Origin: Sporosarcina gallistercoris
GTDB lineage: Bacteria > Bacillota > Bacilli > Bacillales_A > Planococcaceae
Assembly: GCF_014836415.1 (NCBI RefSeq)
Contig: NZ_JACSQY010000003.1
Span: 186,001 to 250,000, forward strand
Length of the DNA stretch: 64,000 nucleotides
Direction of reading: 5' to 3'
The notes beneath the pieces were generated by a model. That model was not told where the DNA came from. It searched no databases and worked only from the letters and a program-made list of their open reading frames with translations. This document shows positions 28,876-38,017 of this stretch, in pieces. The stretch's first letter is position 1, and every line of letters begins with the position of its first letter. Both the position numbers and the translations under genes were made by a program.

Positions 28876-28886
28876 AGTATAACATC
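28876..28886. promoter_or_regulatory. CcpN-type box 2, inverted, downstream of the gapB start site
   Basis: The reverse complement GATGTTATACT matches the same consensus at 10 of 11 positions. It lies 32 bp downstream of box 1 in opposite orientation, about 22 bp upstream of the start codon. Confidence 0.55.
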
Positions 28887-28908
28887 ATACATATTGGGAG
28901 GACTTTTC

Positions 28909-29931
28909 ATGACAACATCAGTAGCGATTAATGGTTTCGGTCGAATCGGCCGCATGGTATTCCGGCAGTTGATAGTAGAGGATGAGGTTACTGCTATTGC
29001 GATCAACGCCCTTTACCCACCCGAAACATTAGCACACTTGATAAAGTATGACACAACCCACGGTACGTTCGATGGCGATGTAGTAATTGAAGAGAATGCA
29101 TTGCTAGTTAACGGCAAGCGAGTTCAACTTGTCGCTGAACGGGATCCATCCAAACTCCCTTGGAAACAGCTTGGCGTTGATATCGTCATTGAAGCAACTG
29201 GTGTGTTCAATGCGCGTGATAAAGCAGCTCTTCACCTTGAAGCAGGTGCAAAGAAAGTAATCTTGTCAGCACCGGGTAAAAACGAAGACATCACGATCGT
29301 CATGGGCGTCAATGATGAGAAATTAGATGTTGAAAAGCACGATGTCATTTCGAATGCAAGTTGTACTACCAATTGTCTTGCCCCGGTCGCTAAGATCCTT
29401 AATGACGAATTCGGCATCGAGAACGGATTGATGACGACAGTACACGCGTATACAAATGATCAAAAGAACTTGGACAATCCACATAAAGACCTTCGTCGTG
29501 CACGTTCATGCGGACAGTCGATCATTCCGACTTCAACTGGAGCAGCAAAAGCACTGTCGCTTGTGCTTCCTGAACTTGAAGGTAAAATTCACGGAATGGC
29601 CCTTCGAGTCCCGACACCGAATGTATCACTAGTGGATCTTGTTGTAGACGTGAAGAAAGATGTTACTGCAGAGCAAGTAAATGAAGTGTTCAAGAAAGCG
29701 ATGGAAGGCTCTATGAAGGGGATTCTTAGCTTAACAATGGAACCGCTCGTTTCAATCGACTTCAATAATTCTTCCGATTCTGCAGTCATTGACGGCTTGT
29801 CGACAATGGTCATCGGAGATCGCAAAGTGAAAGTATTAGCTTGGTATGATAACGAATGGGGCTATTCAGCGCGAGTTGTTGACTTAACTAAAAAGGTCGC
29901 GAAAGAACTCCGTGCCAGCGTAAAAGCGTAA
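28909..29931 (+). CDS. gapB: Gluconeogenic glyceraldehyde-3-phosphate dehydrogenase GapB
   Basis: This 340-residue enzyme has an NAD(P) loop (INGFGRIGRMVFRQL), the catalytic Cys in SNASCTTNCLAP and the active-site His in TTVHAYTNDQ. The residue after the second strand is Ala (IAINALYPPE), not the Asp of NAD-specific glycolytic GapA. This marks the NADP-preferring gluconeogenic type, and length and position after coaE match GapB. The true start is the ATG at 28909 after GGGAGGACTTTTC. Two CcpN-like boxes around the promoter fit repression on sugars. The speD gene that follows gapB in Bacillus is missing. Confidence 0.95.
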   Translation: MTTSVAINGFGRIGRMVFRQLIVEDEVTAIAINALYPPETLAHLIKYDTTHGTFDGDVVIEENALLVNGKRVQLVAERDPSKLPWKQLGVDIVIEATGVFNARDKAALHLEAGAKKVILSAPGKNEDITIVMGVNDEKLDVEKHDVISNASCTTNCLAPVAKILNDEFGIENGLMTTVHAYTNDQKNLDNPHKDLRRARSCGQSIIPTSTGAAKALSLVLPELEGKIHGMALRVPTPNVSLVDLVVDVKKDVTAEQVNEVFKKAMEGSMKGILSLTMEPLVSIDFNNSSDSAVIDGLSTMVIGDRKVKVLAWYDNEWGYSARVVDLTKKVAKELRASVKA

Positions 29932-29941
29932 TATTCAATTG

Positions 29942-29996
29942 AAAGACTGTCCTTCTTGCTGCTTGAAAGAGCGAAAGAAACGACGGTCTTTTTTTG
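29942..29996 (+). terminator. Terminator after gapB
   Basis: AAAGACTGTC (29942-29951) pairs with GACGGTCTTT (29982-29991) with one G-T pair and is followed by T residues. Confidence 0.75.
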
Positions 29997-30108
29997 TGGG
30001 ATGAATTCTGTAGAATAACTATTGGAATGGGTTCGAGTTATCACGGGTGTTGTGAAAACGCTCTCTCTGTTATACTAGATGAACTAAAGAAAACCGGAGG
30101 AACGAATT

Positions 30109-30603
30109 ATGAAATGTCCAGCTTGCCGATATAACGGAACGCGTGTTGTCGATTCTAGACCAGCTGAAGAGAACAGCTCGATCCGCAGACGCAGAGAATG
30201 CGAGCAATGCAACTACCGGTTTACAACTTTTGAAAAGGTAGAAGAAGCACCGCTCATCATTTTGAAAAAAGAAGGAACCCGTGAAGAGTTCATGGGTGAA
30301 AAATTGTTAAGAGGTTTAGTTCGAGCATGCGAGAAACGACCTGTCCCTTTGGAAGAGCTGCAAAATATCGTGGCATCCATCGAAAAAGAGCTGAAAAGCA
30401 GAGGCGTCTCTGAAATCGCTTCTCATGATGTCGGAGAAATGGTTATGGAGCGGCTCGCGGATGTCGATGAAGTGGCATACGTCCGATTTTCATCGGTCTA
30501 CCGCGATTACCAGAATATCACGATGTTTATAGACGAACTGAAGAATTTGCAAAAAGGTCCCCTTCGTGAAAAGAACGGTTCTGAGGGACCGTCTGAAAGG
30601 TAA
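30109..30603 (+). CDS. nrdR: Transcriptional repressor NrdR
   Basis: This 164-residue regulator represses ribonucleotide reductase genes in response to dATP/ATP. The N-terminal zinc ribbon has four Cys ([11 protein letters not shown] … [10 protein letters not shown]). An ATP-cone follows (about residues 49-139: [21 protein letters not shown]). It is about 10 residues longer than usual because of a charged tail. The start has CCGGAGGAACGAATT upstream. It heads the nrdR-dnaB-dnaI group conserved in Bacillus. Confidence 0.96.
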   Translation: MKCPACRYNGTRVVDSRPAEENSSIRRRRECEQCNYRFTTFEKVEEAPLIILKKEGTREEFMGEKLLRGLVRACEKRPVPLEELQNIVASIEKELKSRGVSEIASHDVGEMVMERLADVDEVAYVRFSSVYRDYQNITMFIDELKNLQKGPLREKNGSEGPSER

Positions 30604-30618
30604 GGAGGGAGATTGAGC

Positions 30619-32001
30619 ATGTTATATCAAGAACTGCAACCCGTAGATACGTATTCTCTGAAAGTAGCTTCGCCATTTTCTGATTATGATCGTCAACTTC
30701 TTACTCTTTTGTACCAACCATTGACGGGTCCTGAAGCCATGGCTCTATTTTCAACTATGCTGGCGGATGCGGATGTTCGAGAAAGTCGTGAATTCACTCA
30801 TTATCATTTGATGAATATGTTAACAATGCCTCTGAAGACTGTTTTTCAAGCACGTATTTCACTTGAAGCGATCGGCTTGTTGCGCACGTTCACGAAAACG
30901 GAAGGGGATCAGCGCTCATTTATATATGAGTTATTGCCACCGTTGGATGCGAAGGCTTTTTTCCAAGATCCGTTATTGGCGACTTTCTTATTCAGTAAAA
31001 TTGGCGAACAGCCGTATCGCGATTTGCGTGCACGATTCGCAACAGAGCAACCTGAGACTTCAGGTTACACAGAAATCTCCAGGACTTTCATGGATGTCTA
31101 CACTCCTGTGAATAGTCATGCCTATGAATTGCAAAACGATCAGGAACTATCCAATCGAACTAGGTCGGCGGGTATTCCTTTCGAACAAAGTTTGTTCGAT
31201 TTCAATTTGTTGATGAGTGGTCTTTCTGAGCAAATGGTTCCGCGTGCAGCATTATCCGGTATATCAAAGGAGCTCATTGCAAAACTAGCGTTCATGTACG
31301 CTCTTAATCCTATGGATATGCAGAAAATCATCATGATAGCGCTGGATGAGAACCTGGAAGTACCTGAAGACCGGCTTCGTAAAGCTGCAAAGGACTTCTA
31401 TAAAATGAACATCTCGAAAACCCCTCCAAAACTTGAGAAAACGTATAATATAGAAGCATCACCGCAAGAATATGAGGGGCCTCCAACAAAAGATCGGGAA
31501 CTCATCGCCTATTTCGAGAGCACATCACCTAGAGAGATGCTCTTGCATTTGACAGGAAAAGAGCCTATGCCGGTCGATGTCCAGCTCGCTGAGAATCTCG
31601 TCAACGGCCATGGGTTGGAAATGAGTGTGGTAAATGTATTACTGCAATATATCCTGTTACGGAACGATAGGAAAATCACAACCGGTTTTGCACAGCGCAT
31701 AGCTTCCCATTGGGCGTTGAAGGAGATTGATACTGCTGAGAAAGCGATGGAGATCGCGAGACAAGAGCACGACCAATATACAAAATGGATGAGTGAAGGC
31801 GGCAAATCCAGTAAAGGGACAAGAAAGCCGACTCGGGAAGAACCGTTACCTGAATGGTTTTATAAAAAAGAGGGTAAGAAAGAAACAACGAAACCGACAG
31901 TTCCTGTATACAAAGATGACAGTGATGAGGAACGAAAAGTGGAAGAAAAACGAAAAGCGTTACTCGCCAAATTGGAATCCATGCGAAACGGGGTGAATTA
32001 A
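30619..32001 (+). CDS. dnaB: Replication initiation/membrane attachment protein DnaB (Bacillus type)
   Basis: This protein of about 460 residues is the Bacillales DnaB, a DnaD-like primosome protein and not the replicative helicase. With DnaD and DnaI it loads the helicase at oriC and at restart sites. The N-terminal winged-helix region contains LLTLLYQPLTGPEAMALFS. The C-terminal DnaB/DnaD domain has VNGHGLEMSVVNVLLQYILL and ITTGFAQRIASHWALK, followed by a Lys/Glu-rich tail. AAGGAGGG lies upstream; the start could be TTG 30613 or ATG 30619. Its end abuts dnaI with no gap. Confidence 0.93.
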   Translation: MLYQELQPVDTYSLKVASPFSDYDRQLLTLLYQPLTGPEAMALFSTMLADADVRESREFTHYHLMNMLTMPLKTVFQARISLEAIGLLRTFTKTEGDQRSFIYELLPPLDAKAFFQDPLLATFLFSKIGEQPYRDLRARFATEQPETSGYTEISRTFMDVYTPVNSHAYELQNDQELSNRTRSAGIPFEQSLFDFNLLMSGLSEQMVPRAALSGISKELIAKLAFMYALNPMDMQKIIMIALDENLEVPEDRLRKAAKDFYKMNISKTPPKLEKTYNIEASPQEYEGPPTKDRELIAYFESTSPREMLLHLTGKEPMPVDVQLAENLVNGHGLEMSVVNVLLQYILLRNDRKITTGFAQRIASHWALKEIDTAEKAMEIARQEHDQYTKWMSEGGKSSKGTRKPTREEPLPEWFYKKEGKKETTKPTVPVYKDDSDEERKVEEKRKALLAKLESMRNGVN

Positions 32002-32955
32002 ATGGAACGGATCGGAGAAGCTATGAAAAGAGTCATTAACGCGCCAACACTTGCAGCGCGTTATGACGAGTTAAGAAACGAAGTTCTCGCAAACGAAAAA
32101 ATCCAACAATTCATAGAAGAACATGCAGATGAAATTGATAAACAAGTTGTTGAGAAAAGTTTGAACAAGCTCTATGAATTTACAACCGCCTCCCACCAAT
32201 GTGACAAATGTCCAAACCTTGGAGGATGCATTAATGTCATGAAGGGATTTGAACCGAAGCTGACATTGAATCAGGGGGTCATCGATGTGTCATATATCCG
32301 ATGTCCGAGTAAAGAACTGGATGATGAAAAGCGGGCGGTCAATAAGATGCTGAATAGCCTGTATATGCCTAAAGATGTTATGAAAGCGCAACTTATCGAC
32401 GTAGATACGTATTACGATAATAGCCGTTTGGATATAGTGGAGAAAGCGAGTGAATTCATATCGCAATACGTGGAGACAGGAGTGCCGCCTGAAAAAGGGC
32501 TCTATATCCATGGCGAATTCGGTACTGGAAAGTCTTTCATATTAGGTGCGCTTGCAAACGAACTGGCTAGTCGTCAAATCCGTACTGTAATAGTTTACTT
32601 GCCTGAGTTTCTACGTGAAATCAAACAGTCCATTCAAGATAATTCCCTCAACGAAAAAATCGAGTTTGTTAAAAAGGCAGCTGTACTCATGATTGACGAC
32701 ATCGGTGCTGAATCGATGACAGCATGGGCCCGAGACGAAGTGTTAGGAACGATCCTGCAATATCGTATGGCAGATCAACTGCCTACATTTTTCACTTCGA
32801 ACTTCACATTGTCTGAACTCGAGCATCATCTCACCTTTTCTCAGCGAGGTGAAAAAGAACCAATCAAAGCTGCACGTATCATGGAACGCATCAAAATCAT
32901 GAGTGACCCCGTGCTGCTATCAGGGAAAAATCGCAGGAATCCTGGAAAAGACTGA
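32002..32955 (+). CDS. dnaI: Primosomal protein DnaI, helicase loader
   Basis: This 317-residue AAA+ loader of the replicative helicase DnaC has an N-terminal helicase-binding domain with a zinc site (SHQCDKCPNLGGCINVMKG, and a later Cys in SYIRCPSK). The ATPase domain has Walker A GEFGTGKSFILGAL, Walker B VLMIDDIGAES, a sensor 1 segment TFFTSNFTLSELE and an Arg finger region RIMERIKIMS. It begins immediately after the dnaB stop codon. In Bacillus ytxB/ytxC lie before thrS; here a T-box leader follows directly. Confidence 0.96.
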   Translation: MERIGEAMKRVINAPTLAARYDELRNEVLANEKIQQFIEEHADEIDKQVVEKSLNKLYEFTTASHQCDKCPNLGGCINVMKGFEPKLTLNQGVIDVSYIRCPSKELDDEKRAVNKMLNSLYMPKDVMKAQLIDVDTYYDNSRLDIVEKASEFISQYVETGVPPEKGLYIHGEFGTGKSFILGALANELASRQIRTVIVYLPEFLREIKQSIQDNSLNEKIEFVKKAAVLMIDDIGAESMTAWARDEVLGTILQYRMADQLPTFFTSNFTLSELEHHLTFSQRGEKEPIKAARIMERIKIMSDPVLLSGKNRRNPGKD

Positions 32956-32973
32956 TTGTTTTCAGGTAACCTC

Positions 32974-33002
32974 TTGCTTTTCCCGATAATGTTCACTATA
33001 AT
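32974..33002 (+). promoter_or_regulatory. Promoter of the thrS T-box transcript
   Basis: TTGCTT (32974-32979) and a consensus TATAAT (32997-33002) with a 17-bp spacer lie just upstream of the T-box leader. Confidence 0.65.
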
Positions 33003-33011
33003 AATCACAAC

Positions 33012-33280
33012 ACAATGATAAAATGCTTTGATAAGGACAACGATTGTTGGATCGGCCTACAGAGAGCAAGGGATTTGCTGAGAACCTTGCAGGACACGAC
33101 ACCAATCTACCGCCTTTGAGCAGCAATAGGGAACCATGGAGCTCGCTCTTTAGTACCTGTTGACGGCACCGGCCCGTTAGCCGCTTGAAGCTTCATCTTT
33201 CCGGTATTTCCGGAATGGAGGAAGAAGGGTGGAACCGCGAGTACAAGTCTCGTCCCTTTATGGGATGGGGCTTTTTTGTG
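33012..33280 (+). ncRNA. T-box riboswitch controlling thrS
   Basis: The 355-bp dnaI-thrS gap is a T-box leader. The invariant T-box AGGGTGGAACCGCG is at 33226-33239. The likely specifier codon is ACC at 33101-33103 (threonine), followed by the expected A. The terminator arm AAGTCTCGTCCC (33245-33256) pairs with GGGATGGGGCTT before a T run ending near 33277. Uncharged tRNA-Thr would stabilise the antiterminator and allow thrS expression. The 5' limit is approximate. Confidence 0.93.
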
Positions 33281-33310
33281 TTCAAAAATAGATAAAAGGA
33301 GTGCATTGAC

Positions 33311-35242
33311 ATGTCAAATTCAATTCATTTAAAATTTCCGGATGGCGCGGTAAAAGAGTTTCCTGCGGGCACAACAACTGAAGATGTAGCAGCATCCATT
33401 AGTCCGGGACTTCGTAAAAGCGCACTTGCAGGTAAGCTGGGTGAGCAGCTTATCGATTTAAAGACACCGATTCACCAAGATGGAGAAATTGCAATCATTA
33501 CTCAACAATCTCCGGAAGCACTTGAAATTTTACGTCATAGTACTGCGCACTTACTAGCTCAAGCCGTAAAACGCAAATTCCCGGATGCGAAGCTCGGTAT
33601 TGGACCTGCAATCGATAATGGGTTCTACTATGATATCGATTCGCCGACACCCATTACTGCAGATGACCTTCCTGAACTTGAAAAGGAAATGAAACGAATT
33701 ATCGGTGAAAACTTGGAAGTGATTCGCCACGATGTATCACGCGCTGAGGCGGAGCGCCGCTTTAAAGAAATCGATGATGAGTACAAGTTGGAATTGTTGC
33801 AAGCCATTCCTGAAGACGAACAAGTATCCATCTATGAACAAGGTGAGTTTTTCGACTTATGCCGCGGCGTCCACGTGCCGTACACAGGCAAACTCAAAGA
33901 ATTCAAATTGCTTAGTATTGCTGGTGCCTATTGGCGCGGTAACTCTGATAACAAAATGCTTCAGCGTATTTACGGAACTGCTTTCTTCAAGAAAGATGAA
34001 CTTCAAGCCCACTTGAAAATGCTTGAAGAAGCGAAAGAACGCGACCATCGTAAAATCGGTAAAGAATTGAATTTGTTCATGAATTCCCAAAAGGTAGGAC
34101 AAGGACTTCCACTTTGGCTTCCTAAAGGCGCGACTATCCGTCGGGTTATCGAACGATACATCGTCGACAAAGAACAACGTCTTGGATATGATCACGTGTA
34201 CACACCAGTTTTAGGCAGTGTGGAGCTGTACAAAACATCCGGTCACTGGGATCACTACCAAGATGGCATGTTCCCGGTAATGAGCATGGACAACGAAGAC
34301 CTCGTACTTCGCCCAATGAACTGTCCGCACCACATGATGATCTACAAAAATGGCATTCATTCATACCGGAACCTTCCGATTCGTATTGCGGAACTTGGAA
34401 CAATGCACCGCTACGAAATGTCGGGAGCACTTTCAGGTCTCCAACGGGTTCGTGGGATGACTCTGAACGATGCGCATATCTTCGTTCGCCCAGACCAAAT
34501 TAAAGATGAGTTCCAACGTACAGTCCAACTCATCATAGACGTATACAAAGACTTCAACATTACAGACTACACATTCCGTCTCTCATATCGGGATCCTGCA
34601 GATACTGAAAAGTACTTCAATGACGACGCGATGTGGGAACGCGCACAACATATGTTGAAAGACGCAATGGACGACATGGGTCTCGACTACACTGAAGCAG
34701 ACGGAGAAGCGGCATTCTACGGTCCGAAACTCGATGTCCAAGTGAAAACGGCAATCGGAATGGAAGAGACACTCTCCACTGTCCAATTGGACTTCTTACT
34801 GCCAGAACGATTCGACCTCACTTATATCGGAGAAGACGGAAAGCAACACCGTCCAGTCGTCATCCACAGAGGCGTCGTTTCGACAATGGAACGCTTCGTA
34901 GCCTTCCTGATCGAAGAATACAAAGGTGCATTCCCAACATGGCTCGCACCAATCCAAGTGGAAGTCATCCCGGTTTCACCTGAAGCGCACTTCGACTACG
35001 CAGACAAAGTCCGCGAACAACTTGTAGCTGCTGGATTCCGGGTAGACCTCGACAGCCGCGATGAAAAAATCGGCTACAAAATCCGCGAAGCACAAGTCCA
35101 AAAAGTACCATACATGCTCGTACTCGGAGACAAAGAAACTGAATCAGGCGAAGTAAACGTCCGCAAATACGGAGAACAAAACTCCGAATCCATGAGCTTC
35201 GAAGCTTTCCTGGAACTCTTGAATAGTGACGTAGCCCACTAA
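33311..35242 (+). CDS. thrS: Threonyl-tRNA synthetase
   Basis: This 643-residue class II synthetase attaches threonine to tRNA-Thr. Domains: TGS (residues 1-64), an editing N2 domain with the HxxxH motif [11 protein letters not shown] and the later Cys/His site DLCRGVHVP, the catalytic core with motif 2 [18 protein letters not shown], zinc ligands in [13 protein letters not shown], and motif 3 [18 protein letters not shown]-terminal anticodon-binding domain (about 535-643) is complete. Length matches the full-length ThrS. An AAAAGGAGTGCATTGAC sequence precedes the start. It is regulated by the T-box leader upstream. Confidence 0.98.
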   Translation: MSNSIHLKFPDGAVKEFPAGTTTEDVAASISPGLRKSALAGKLGEQLIDLKTPIHQDGEIAIITQQSPEALEILRHSTAHLLAQAVKRKFPDAKLGIGPAIDNGFYYDIDSPTPITADDLPELEKEMKRIIGENLEVIRHDVSRAEAERRFKEIDDEYKLELLQAIPEDEQVSIYEQGEFFDLCRGVHVPYTGKLKEFKLLSIAGAYWRGNSDNKMLQRIYGTAFFKKDELQAHLKMLEEAKERDHRKIGKELNLFMNSQKVGQGLPLWLPKGATIRRVIERYIVDKEQRLGYDHVYTPVLGSVELYKTSGHWDHYQDGMFPVMSMDNEDLVLRPMNCPHHMMIYKNGIHSYRNLPIRIAELGTMHRYEMSGALSGLQRVRGMTLNDAHIFVRPDQIKDEFQRTVQLIIDVYKDFNITDYTFRLSYRDPADTEKYFNDDAMWERAQHMLKDAMDDMGLDYTEADGEAAFYGPKLDVQVKTAIGMEETLSTVQLDFLLPERFDLTYIGEDGKQHRPVVIHRGVVSTMERFVAFLIEEYKGAFPTWLAPIQVEVIPVSPEAHFDYADKVREQLVAAGFRVDLDSRDEKIGYKIREAQVQKVPYMLVLGDKETESGEVNVRKYGEQNSESMSFEAFLELLNSDVAH

Positions 35243-35284
35243 TATCTACTGTTTTTAAAGAATTTCAGTTGGTAACACCACACC

Positions 35285-35411
35285 GTTGATTGGAGCGCAG
35301 GGCGGCGACTCCTGCGGGAAAAGCATGAGTTTGAGACCCCGCAGGTAGCGAAGCGGACGAGGAGGCTCAAGCCATGCCCGCGGAAAGCGTCCGCCCGAAG
35401 CGCAAATCAAC
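35285..35411. repeat. Stand-alone 127-bp GTTGATT...AATCAAC repeat between thrS and infC
   Basis: This is a complete copy of the short form. The ends are GTTGATTGGAGCGCA and GAAGCGCAAATCAAC. Internal pairing includes CCTGCGGG with CCCCGCAGG and GGCGGCGACT with parts of GCGTCCGCCC. It is the same length as the copy at 1195-1321 and aligns throughout. No transposase, target duplication or terminator flanks it. It lies 42 bp upstream of the infC promoter, so it must have inserted without damaging that unit. Similar palindromic sequences are, to my recollection, scattered in many Bacillales genomes without a firm function. Confidence 0.88.
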
Positions 35412-35452
35412 ACGATAGCTTTCTATATTCAAAAGTAAACCCTTGACACTAT

Positions 35453-35480
35453 CTCTAATCGATGATAAAGTAGATAAGGT
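35453..35480 (+). promoter_or_regulatory. Promoter of the infC-rpmI-rplT operon
   Basis: A consensus TTGACA (35453-35458) is followed after 16 bp by TAAGGT (35475-35480). It is placed just upstream of the ribosomal leader. Confidence 0.5.
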
Positions 35481-35499
35481 TAAAGAATACAGTTTGTGA

Positions 35500-35640
35500 T
35501 ACAAGAAGGAGCTGCCCGCTTCTCACCTGATCGACGCCAATCGGTAGTTGTTGAGGTTAGCACAGTAGTGAAGCCACGTGTGGGAATACGTGTGCGATTG
35601 CGGGTAGACAAATCATCATTTGTCTGCTTTTTTTATTGCC
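35500..35640 (+). ncRNA. L20 leader (autoregulatory attenuator of infC-rpmI-rplT)
   Basis: The sequence between the promoter and infC contains the conserved block GGAGCTGCCCGCTTCTCACC near 35507, followed by GTTGTTGAGGTTAGCA. It ends in an intrinsic terminator with stem (G)TAGACAAAT/ATTTGTCTG and a T7 run (35604-35634). In Bacillus, ribosomal protein L20 binds this leader, which mimics its 23S rRNA site, and causes premature termination. Boundaries are approximate. Confidence 0.85.
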
Positions 35641-35747
35641 TCATTACCTGAAGGCTCAGAATGCCGAACGGTTTTGCAAGCTGTGCCGAAATGGTGCAGA
35701 CTGCTCAAACAGTGTATTCGCGAGATATTATTCGGAGGTGGATTAAG

Positions 35748-36266
35748 ATTAGCAAAGATATGTATGTGAACGAAGGAATTCGTGCCCGTGAACTAAGACT
35801 TATCGACCACAATGGAGATCAGCTCGGCATTAAGACCCGTACTGAAGCACTTGAAATTGCTGCACGCGCTAACTTGGACGTCGTCCTGGTAGCACCAACA
35901 GCTAAACCGCCTGTAGCCCGTATCATGGACTATGGAAAGTTCAAATTCGAGCAGCAGAAGAAAGAACGGGAAGTCCGAAAGAACCAAAAGATCATCCAAG
36001 TTAAAGAGGTTCGATTAAGCCCGACAATCGATGAGCACGATTTTCAAACAAAGCTTCGTAACGGAATCAAATTCCTGGAAGCTGGCGACAAAGTAAAAGC
36101 ATCCATCCGTTTCCGCGGACGTGCGATTACTCACAAAGAAATTGGACAGCGCGTTCTTGACAAGTTTGCAGAAGCTTGTAAAGAAGTGGGAACAGTTGAA
36201 GTCCGCCCTAAGATGGAAGGACGCAGCATGTTCTTAATGCTTGCACCAATAGCTGAGAAGAAGTAA
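35748..36266 (+). CDS. infC: Translation initiation factor IF-3 (ATT start)
   Basis: This 172-residue factor binds the 30S subunit and checks start codon selection. The N-terminal domain starts with [20 protein letters not shown] and the C-terminal domain holds [20 protein letters not shown] and [17 protein letters not shown]. Aligned with B. subtilis IF3 the first residue is encoded by ATT at 35748, 9 bases after GGAGG. No ATG or GTG fits both the ribosome binding site and the family N-terminus: the in-frame ATG at 35760 would cut off conserved residues, and the one at 35661 adds non-homologous sequence inside the leader. An AUU start allows IF3 to control its own translation. Confidence 0.95.
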   Translation: MSKDMYVNEGIRARELRLIDHNGDQLGIKTRTEALEIAARANLDVVLVAPTAKPPVARIMDYGKFKFEQQKKEREVRKNQKIIQVKEVRLSPTIDEHDFQTKLRNGIKFLEAGDKVKASIRFRGRAITHKEIGQRVLDKFAEACKEVGTVEVRPKMEGRSMFLMLAPIAEKK

Positions 36267-36296
36267 GCCGAACAAACGATTTAGGAGGAACAGATC

Positions 36297-36497
36297 ATGC
36301 CAAAAATGAAAACTCACCGCGGATCCGCGAAACGTTTCAAAAAAACAGGAAGCGGTAAAGTGAAGCGCGGACGCGCAAAAACTAGCCACCTTTTCGCTAA
36401 CAAGTCGACAAAAGCTAAGCGTCACTTGCGCAAAGGTTCACTCATTTCTTCAGGCGATTACAAGCGTATTCGCGAAATGATTACGTACATGAAGTAA
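36297..36497 (+). CDS. rpmI: 50S ribosomal protein L35
   Basis: This 66-residue, very basic ribosomal protein has the family N-terminus [20 protein letters not shown] and the C-terminal block [18 protein letters not shown]. It follows infC by 30 bp with TTAGGAGGAACAGATC as the ribosome binding site. It belongs to the infC-rpmI-rplT operon. Confidence 0.97.
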   Translation: MPKMKTHRGSAKRFKKTGSGKVKRGRAKTSHLFANKSTKAKRHLRKGSLISSGDYKRIREMITYMK

Positions 36498-36590
36498 TAG
36501 CTTCACCTGGTAAGCTGATCCTTCTGGATAGCGAACCGCCCGAATTCAAATCTAATATATTCTTACAGGAATAGCAGGAGGTAATGAACT

Positions 36591-36950
36591 ATGCCACGCG
36601 TAAAAGGTGGAACAGTGACGCGCAAGCGTCGTAATCGAGTATTGAAATTAGCAAAAGGGTATTTTGGTTCTAAACACCGTCTCTACCGAGTAGCAAACCA
36701 ACAAGTCATGAAGTCATTGAACTATGCTTACCGTGACCGTCGCCAGAAGAAACGGGACTTCCGCAGACTTTGGATTACACGTATCAACGCGGCAGCTCGT
36801 GTAAATGGTATGTCTTACAGCACACTTATGCACGGTCTTAAAGTTGCTGGCATTGACGTAAACCGTAAAATGCTTGCTGATCTTGCAGTGACAGATGCAG
36901 CTGCATTTGCTCAATTTGCTGAGACAGCAAAGAAATCACTTGCTAAATAA
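36591..36950 (+). CDS. rplT: 50S ribosomal protein L20
   Basis: This 119-residue rRNA-binding protein is needed early in 50S assembly and is the repressor acting on the leader upstream of infC. The family signature [20 protein letters not shown] and the core YGSKHRLYR-like segment ([20 protein letters not shown]) are complete. GCAGGAGGTAATGAACT precedes the start. A strong terminator ends the operon. Confidence 0.97.
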   Translation: MPRVKGGTVTRKRRNRVLKLAKGYFGSKHRLYRVANQQVMKSLNYAYRDRRQKKRDFRRLWITRINAAARVNGMSYSTLMHGLKVAGIDVNRKMLADLAVTDAAAFAQFAETAKKSLAK

Positions 36951-36960
36951 TTGATTTCCT

Positions 36961-37003
36961 AAACGTCACGGTTCCGAATTGATTCGGAACGTGACGTTTT
37001 TTC
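36961..37003 (+). terminator. Terminator of the infC-rpmI-rplT operon
   Basis: AAACGTCACGGTTCCGAAT pairs with ATTCGGAACGTGACGTTT (stem about 18 bp with one offset base) and is followed by TTTTCTTT. Confidence 0.92.
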
Positions 37004-37081
37004 TTTGTAAAAAAACCTTTCGAAAATAGTTGTAAAGGTTTTACGGATATGACCGACAAGTAAGAGAGAGGAGAGATTTTT

Positions 37082-37375
37082 ATGGCGACACTCGGAATCG
37101 ACTGGATCGTGTTTATATCCATCTGGGCATTTGTTGCGATGGGATATGACAAACGGCAAGCCAAGCGGAAGAAAAGTCGTGTTTCGGAAAAAAACCTGTG
37201 GCTCCTCGCGCTAATAGGGGGCGGGATAGGGGCTTATTTCGGCATGCAAGTGTTTCGCCATAAAACGCTTCATACCTCATTCCGAGTAGGATTTCTGATG
37301 CTGGCCTTGATGGATATGGCAGTCATCCTTTACCTCATCGGCCTTCGGATTCCGGCGCTATCACAACTTTTTTGA
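37082..37375 (+). CDS. DUF1294 membrane protein (YsdA-like)
   Basis: This 97-residue protein has three predicted membrane segments (WIVFISIWAFVAMGYD, LWLLALIGGGIGAYFGMQVF, VGFLMLALMDMAVILYLIGL). The conserved DUF1294 loop YDKRQAKRKKSRVSE and the motif RHKTLHTSFR are present. The position directly after rplT is the same as ysdA in B. subtilis. A GAGAGGAGAGATTTTT site precedes the ATG. The function is unknown. Confidence 0.88.
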   Translation: MATLGIDWIVFISIWAFVAMGYDKRQAKRKKSRVSEKNLWLLALIGGGIGAYFGMQVFRHKTLHTSFRVGFLMLALMDMAVILYLIGLRIPALSQLF

Positions 37376-37408
37376 CAATGGAACATGATGCAATAGGGGG
37401 CGAACACA

Positions 37409-37897
37409 TTGGATATGCACAAATTATTTCACATGCAGCAAAAGCTCGATTCATACATACAGTCACAACACGATGTTACAGGAAGAAATCTTTTTGAAGA
37501 CAAAGTCCTCGCATTGCTTGTCGAACTTTCCGAGTTGGCTAACGAAACGAGATGTTTTAAGTTTTGGAGCTTAAAAGGCTCATCGGAACGATCTATCGTA
37601 CTTGAAGAATATGTGGATTCCATTCATTTTCTTTTATCGCTCGGTATCGTAAAAAATTTCACAGATTTCAATGAGTGGCGATTTGACACTTCAACCGATT
37701 CTCTAACAACTACATTCCTTAAGACGAATCAGGCGGTCCTGGAATTCGGTCAGAACCCAGAAATGGCTTCTTATACGGGTCTTTGGAATCAGTACGGAAC
37801 GCTCGCTGAAAAGCTTGGATTTTCCTTGCAAGAAATATATGATGCGTACATTGAAAAAAATGAGAAAAATTATGAAAGACAAAAGACAGGATATTGA
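37409..37897 (+). CDS. Dimeric dUTPase (MazG-like all-alpha NTP pyrophosphatase)
   Basis: This 162-residue protein of the all-alpha dUTP diphosphatase type hydrolyses dUTP to dUMP, which keeps uracil out of DNA and supplies the dTMP precursor. The metal-binding acidic helices read LLVELSELANETRCFKFW (E-x-x-E pattern) and VLEEYVDSIHFLLSLG (E-x-x-x-D pattern). I start at TTG 37409, which follows an AGGGGGCG site by about 8 bases and matches family N-termini; the ATG at 37415 is the alternative. It follows the DUF1294 gene by 33 bp and is probably co-transcribed. Confidence 0.85.
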   Translation: MDMHKLFHMQQKLDSYIQSQHDVTGRNLFEDKVLALLVELSELANETRCFKFWSLKGSSERSIVLEEYVDSIHFLLSLGIVKNFTDFNEWRFDTSTDSLTTTFLKTNQAVLEFGQNPEMASYTGLWNQYGTLAEKLGFSLQEIYDAYIEKNEKNYERQKTGY

Positions 37898-37957
37898 AAT
37901 AGATGTTTCGCTAAAGAAAGCCTAATATGGAATCATTTTTTATTAATAAATAAAACA

Positions 37958-37986
37958 TTGACAAATACCTAGAAATGAAAAATAAT
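37958..37986 (+). promoter_or_regulatory. Promoter of the Xre-type regulator gene
   Basis: A perfect TTGACA (37958-37963) and AATAAT (37981-37986) with a 17-bp spacer lie 32 bp upstream of the start codon. Confidence 0.65.
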
Positions 37987-38017
37987 AGGATTACTAGATG
38001 TTAGAGGAGGATTTTTT

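Noticed and set aside
35661-35747. N-terminal extension of infC
   Set aside because: It covers leader sequence and has no match to IF3; the ATT start fits family and ribosome binding site.
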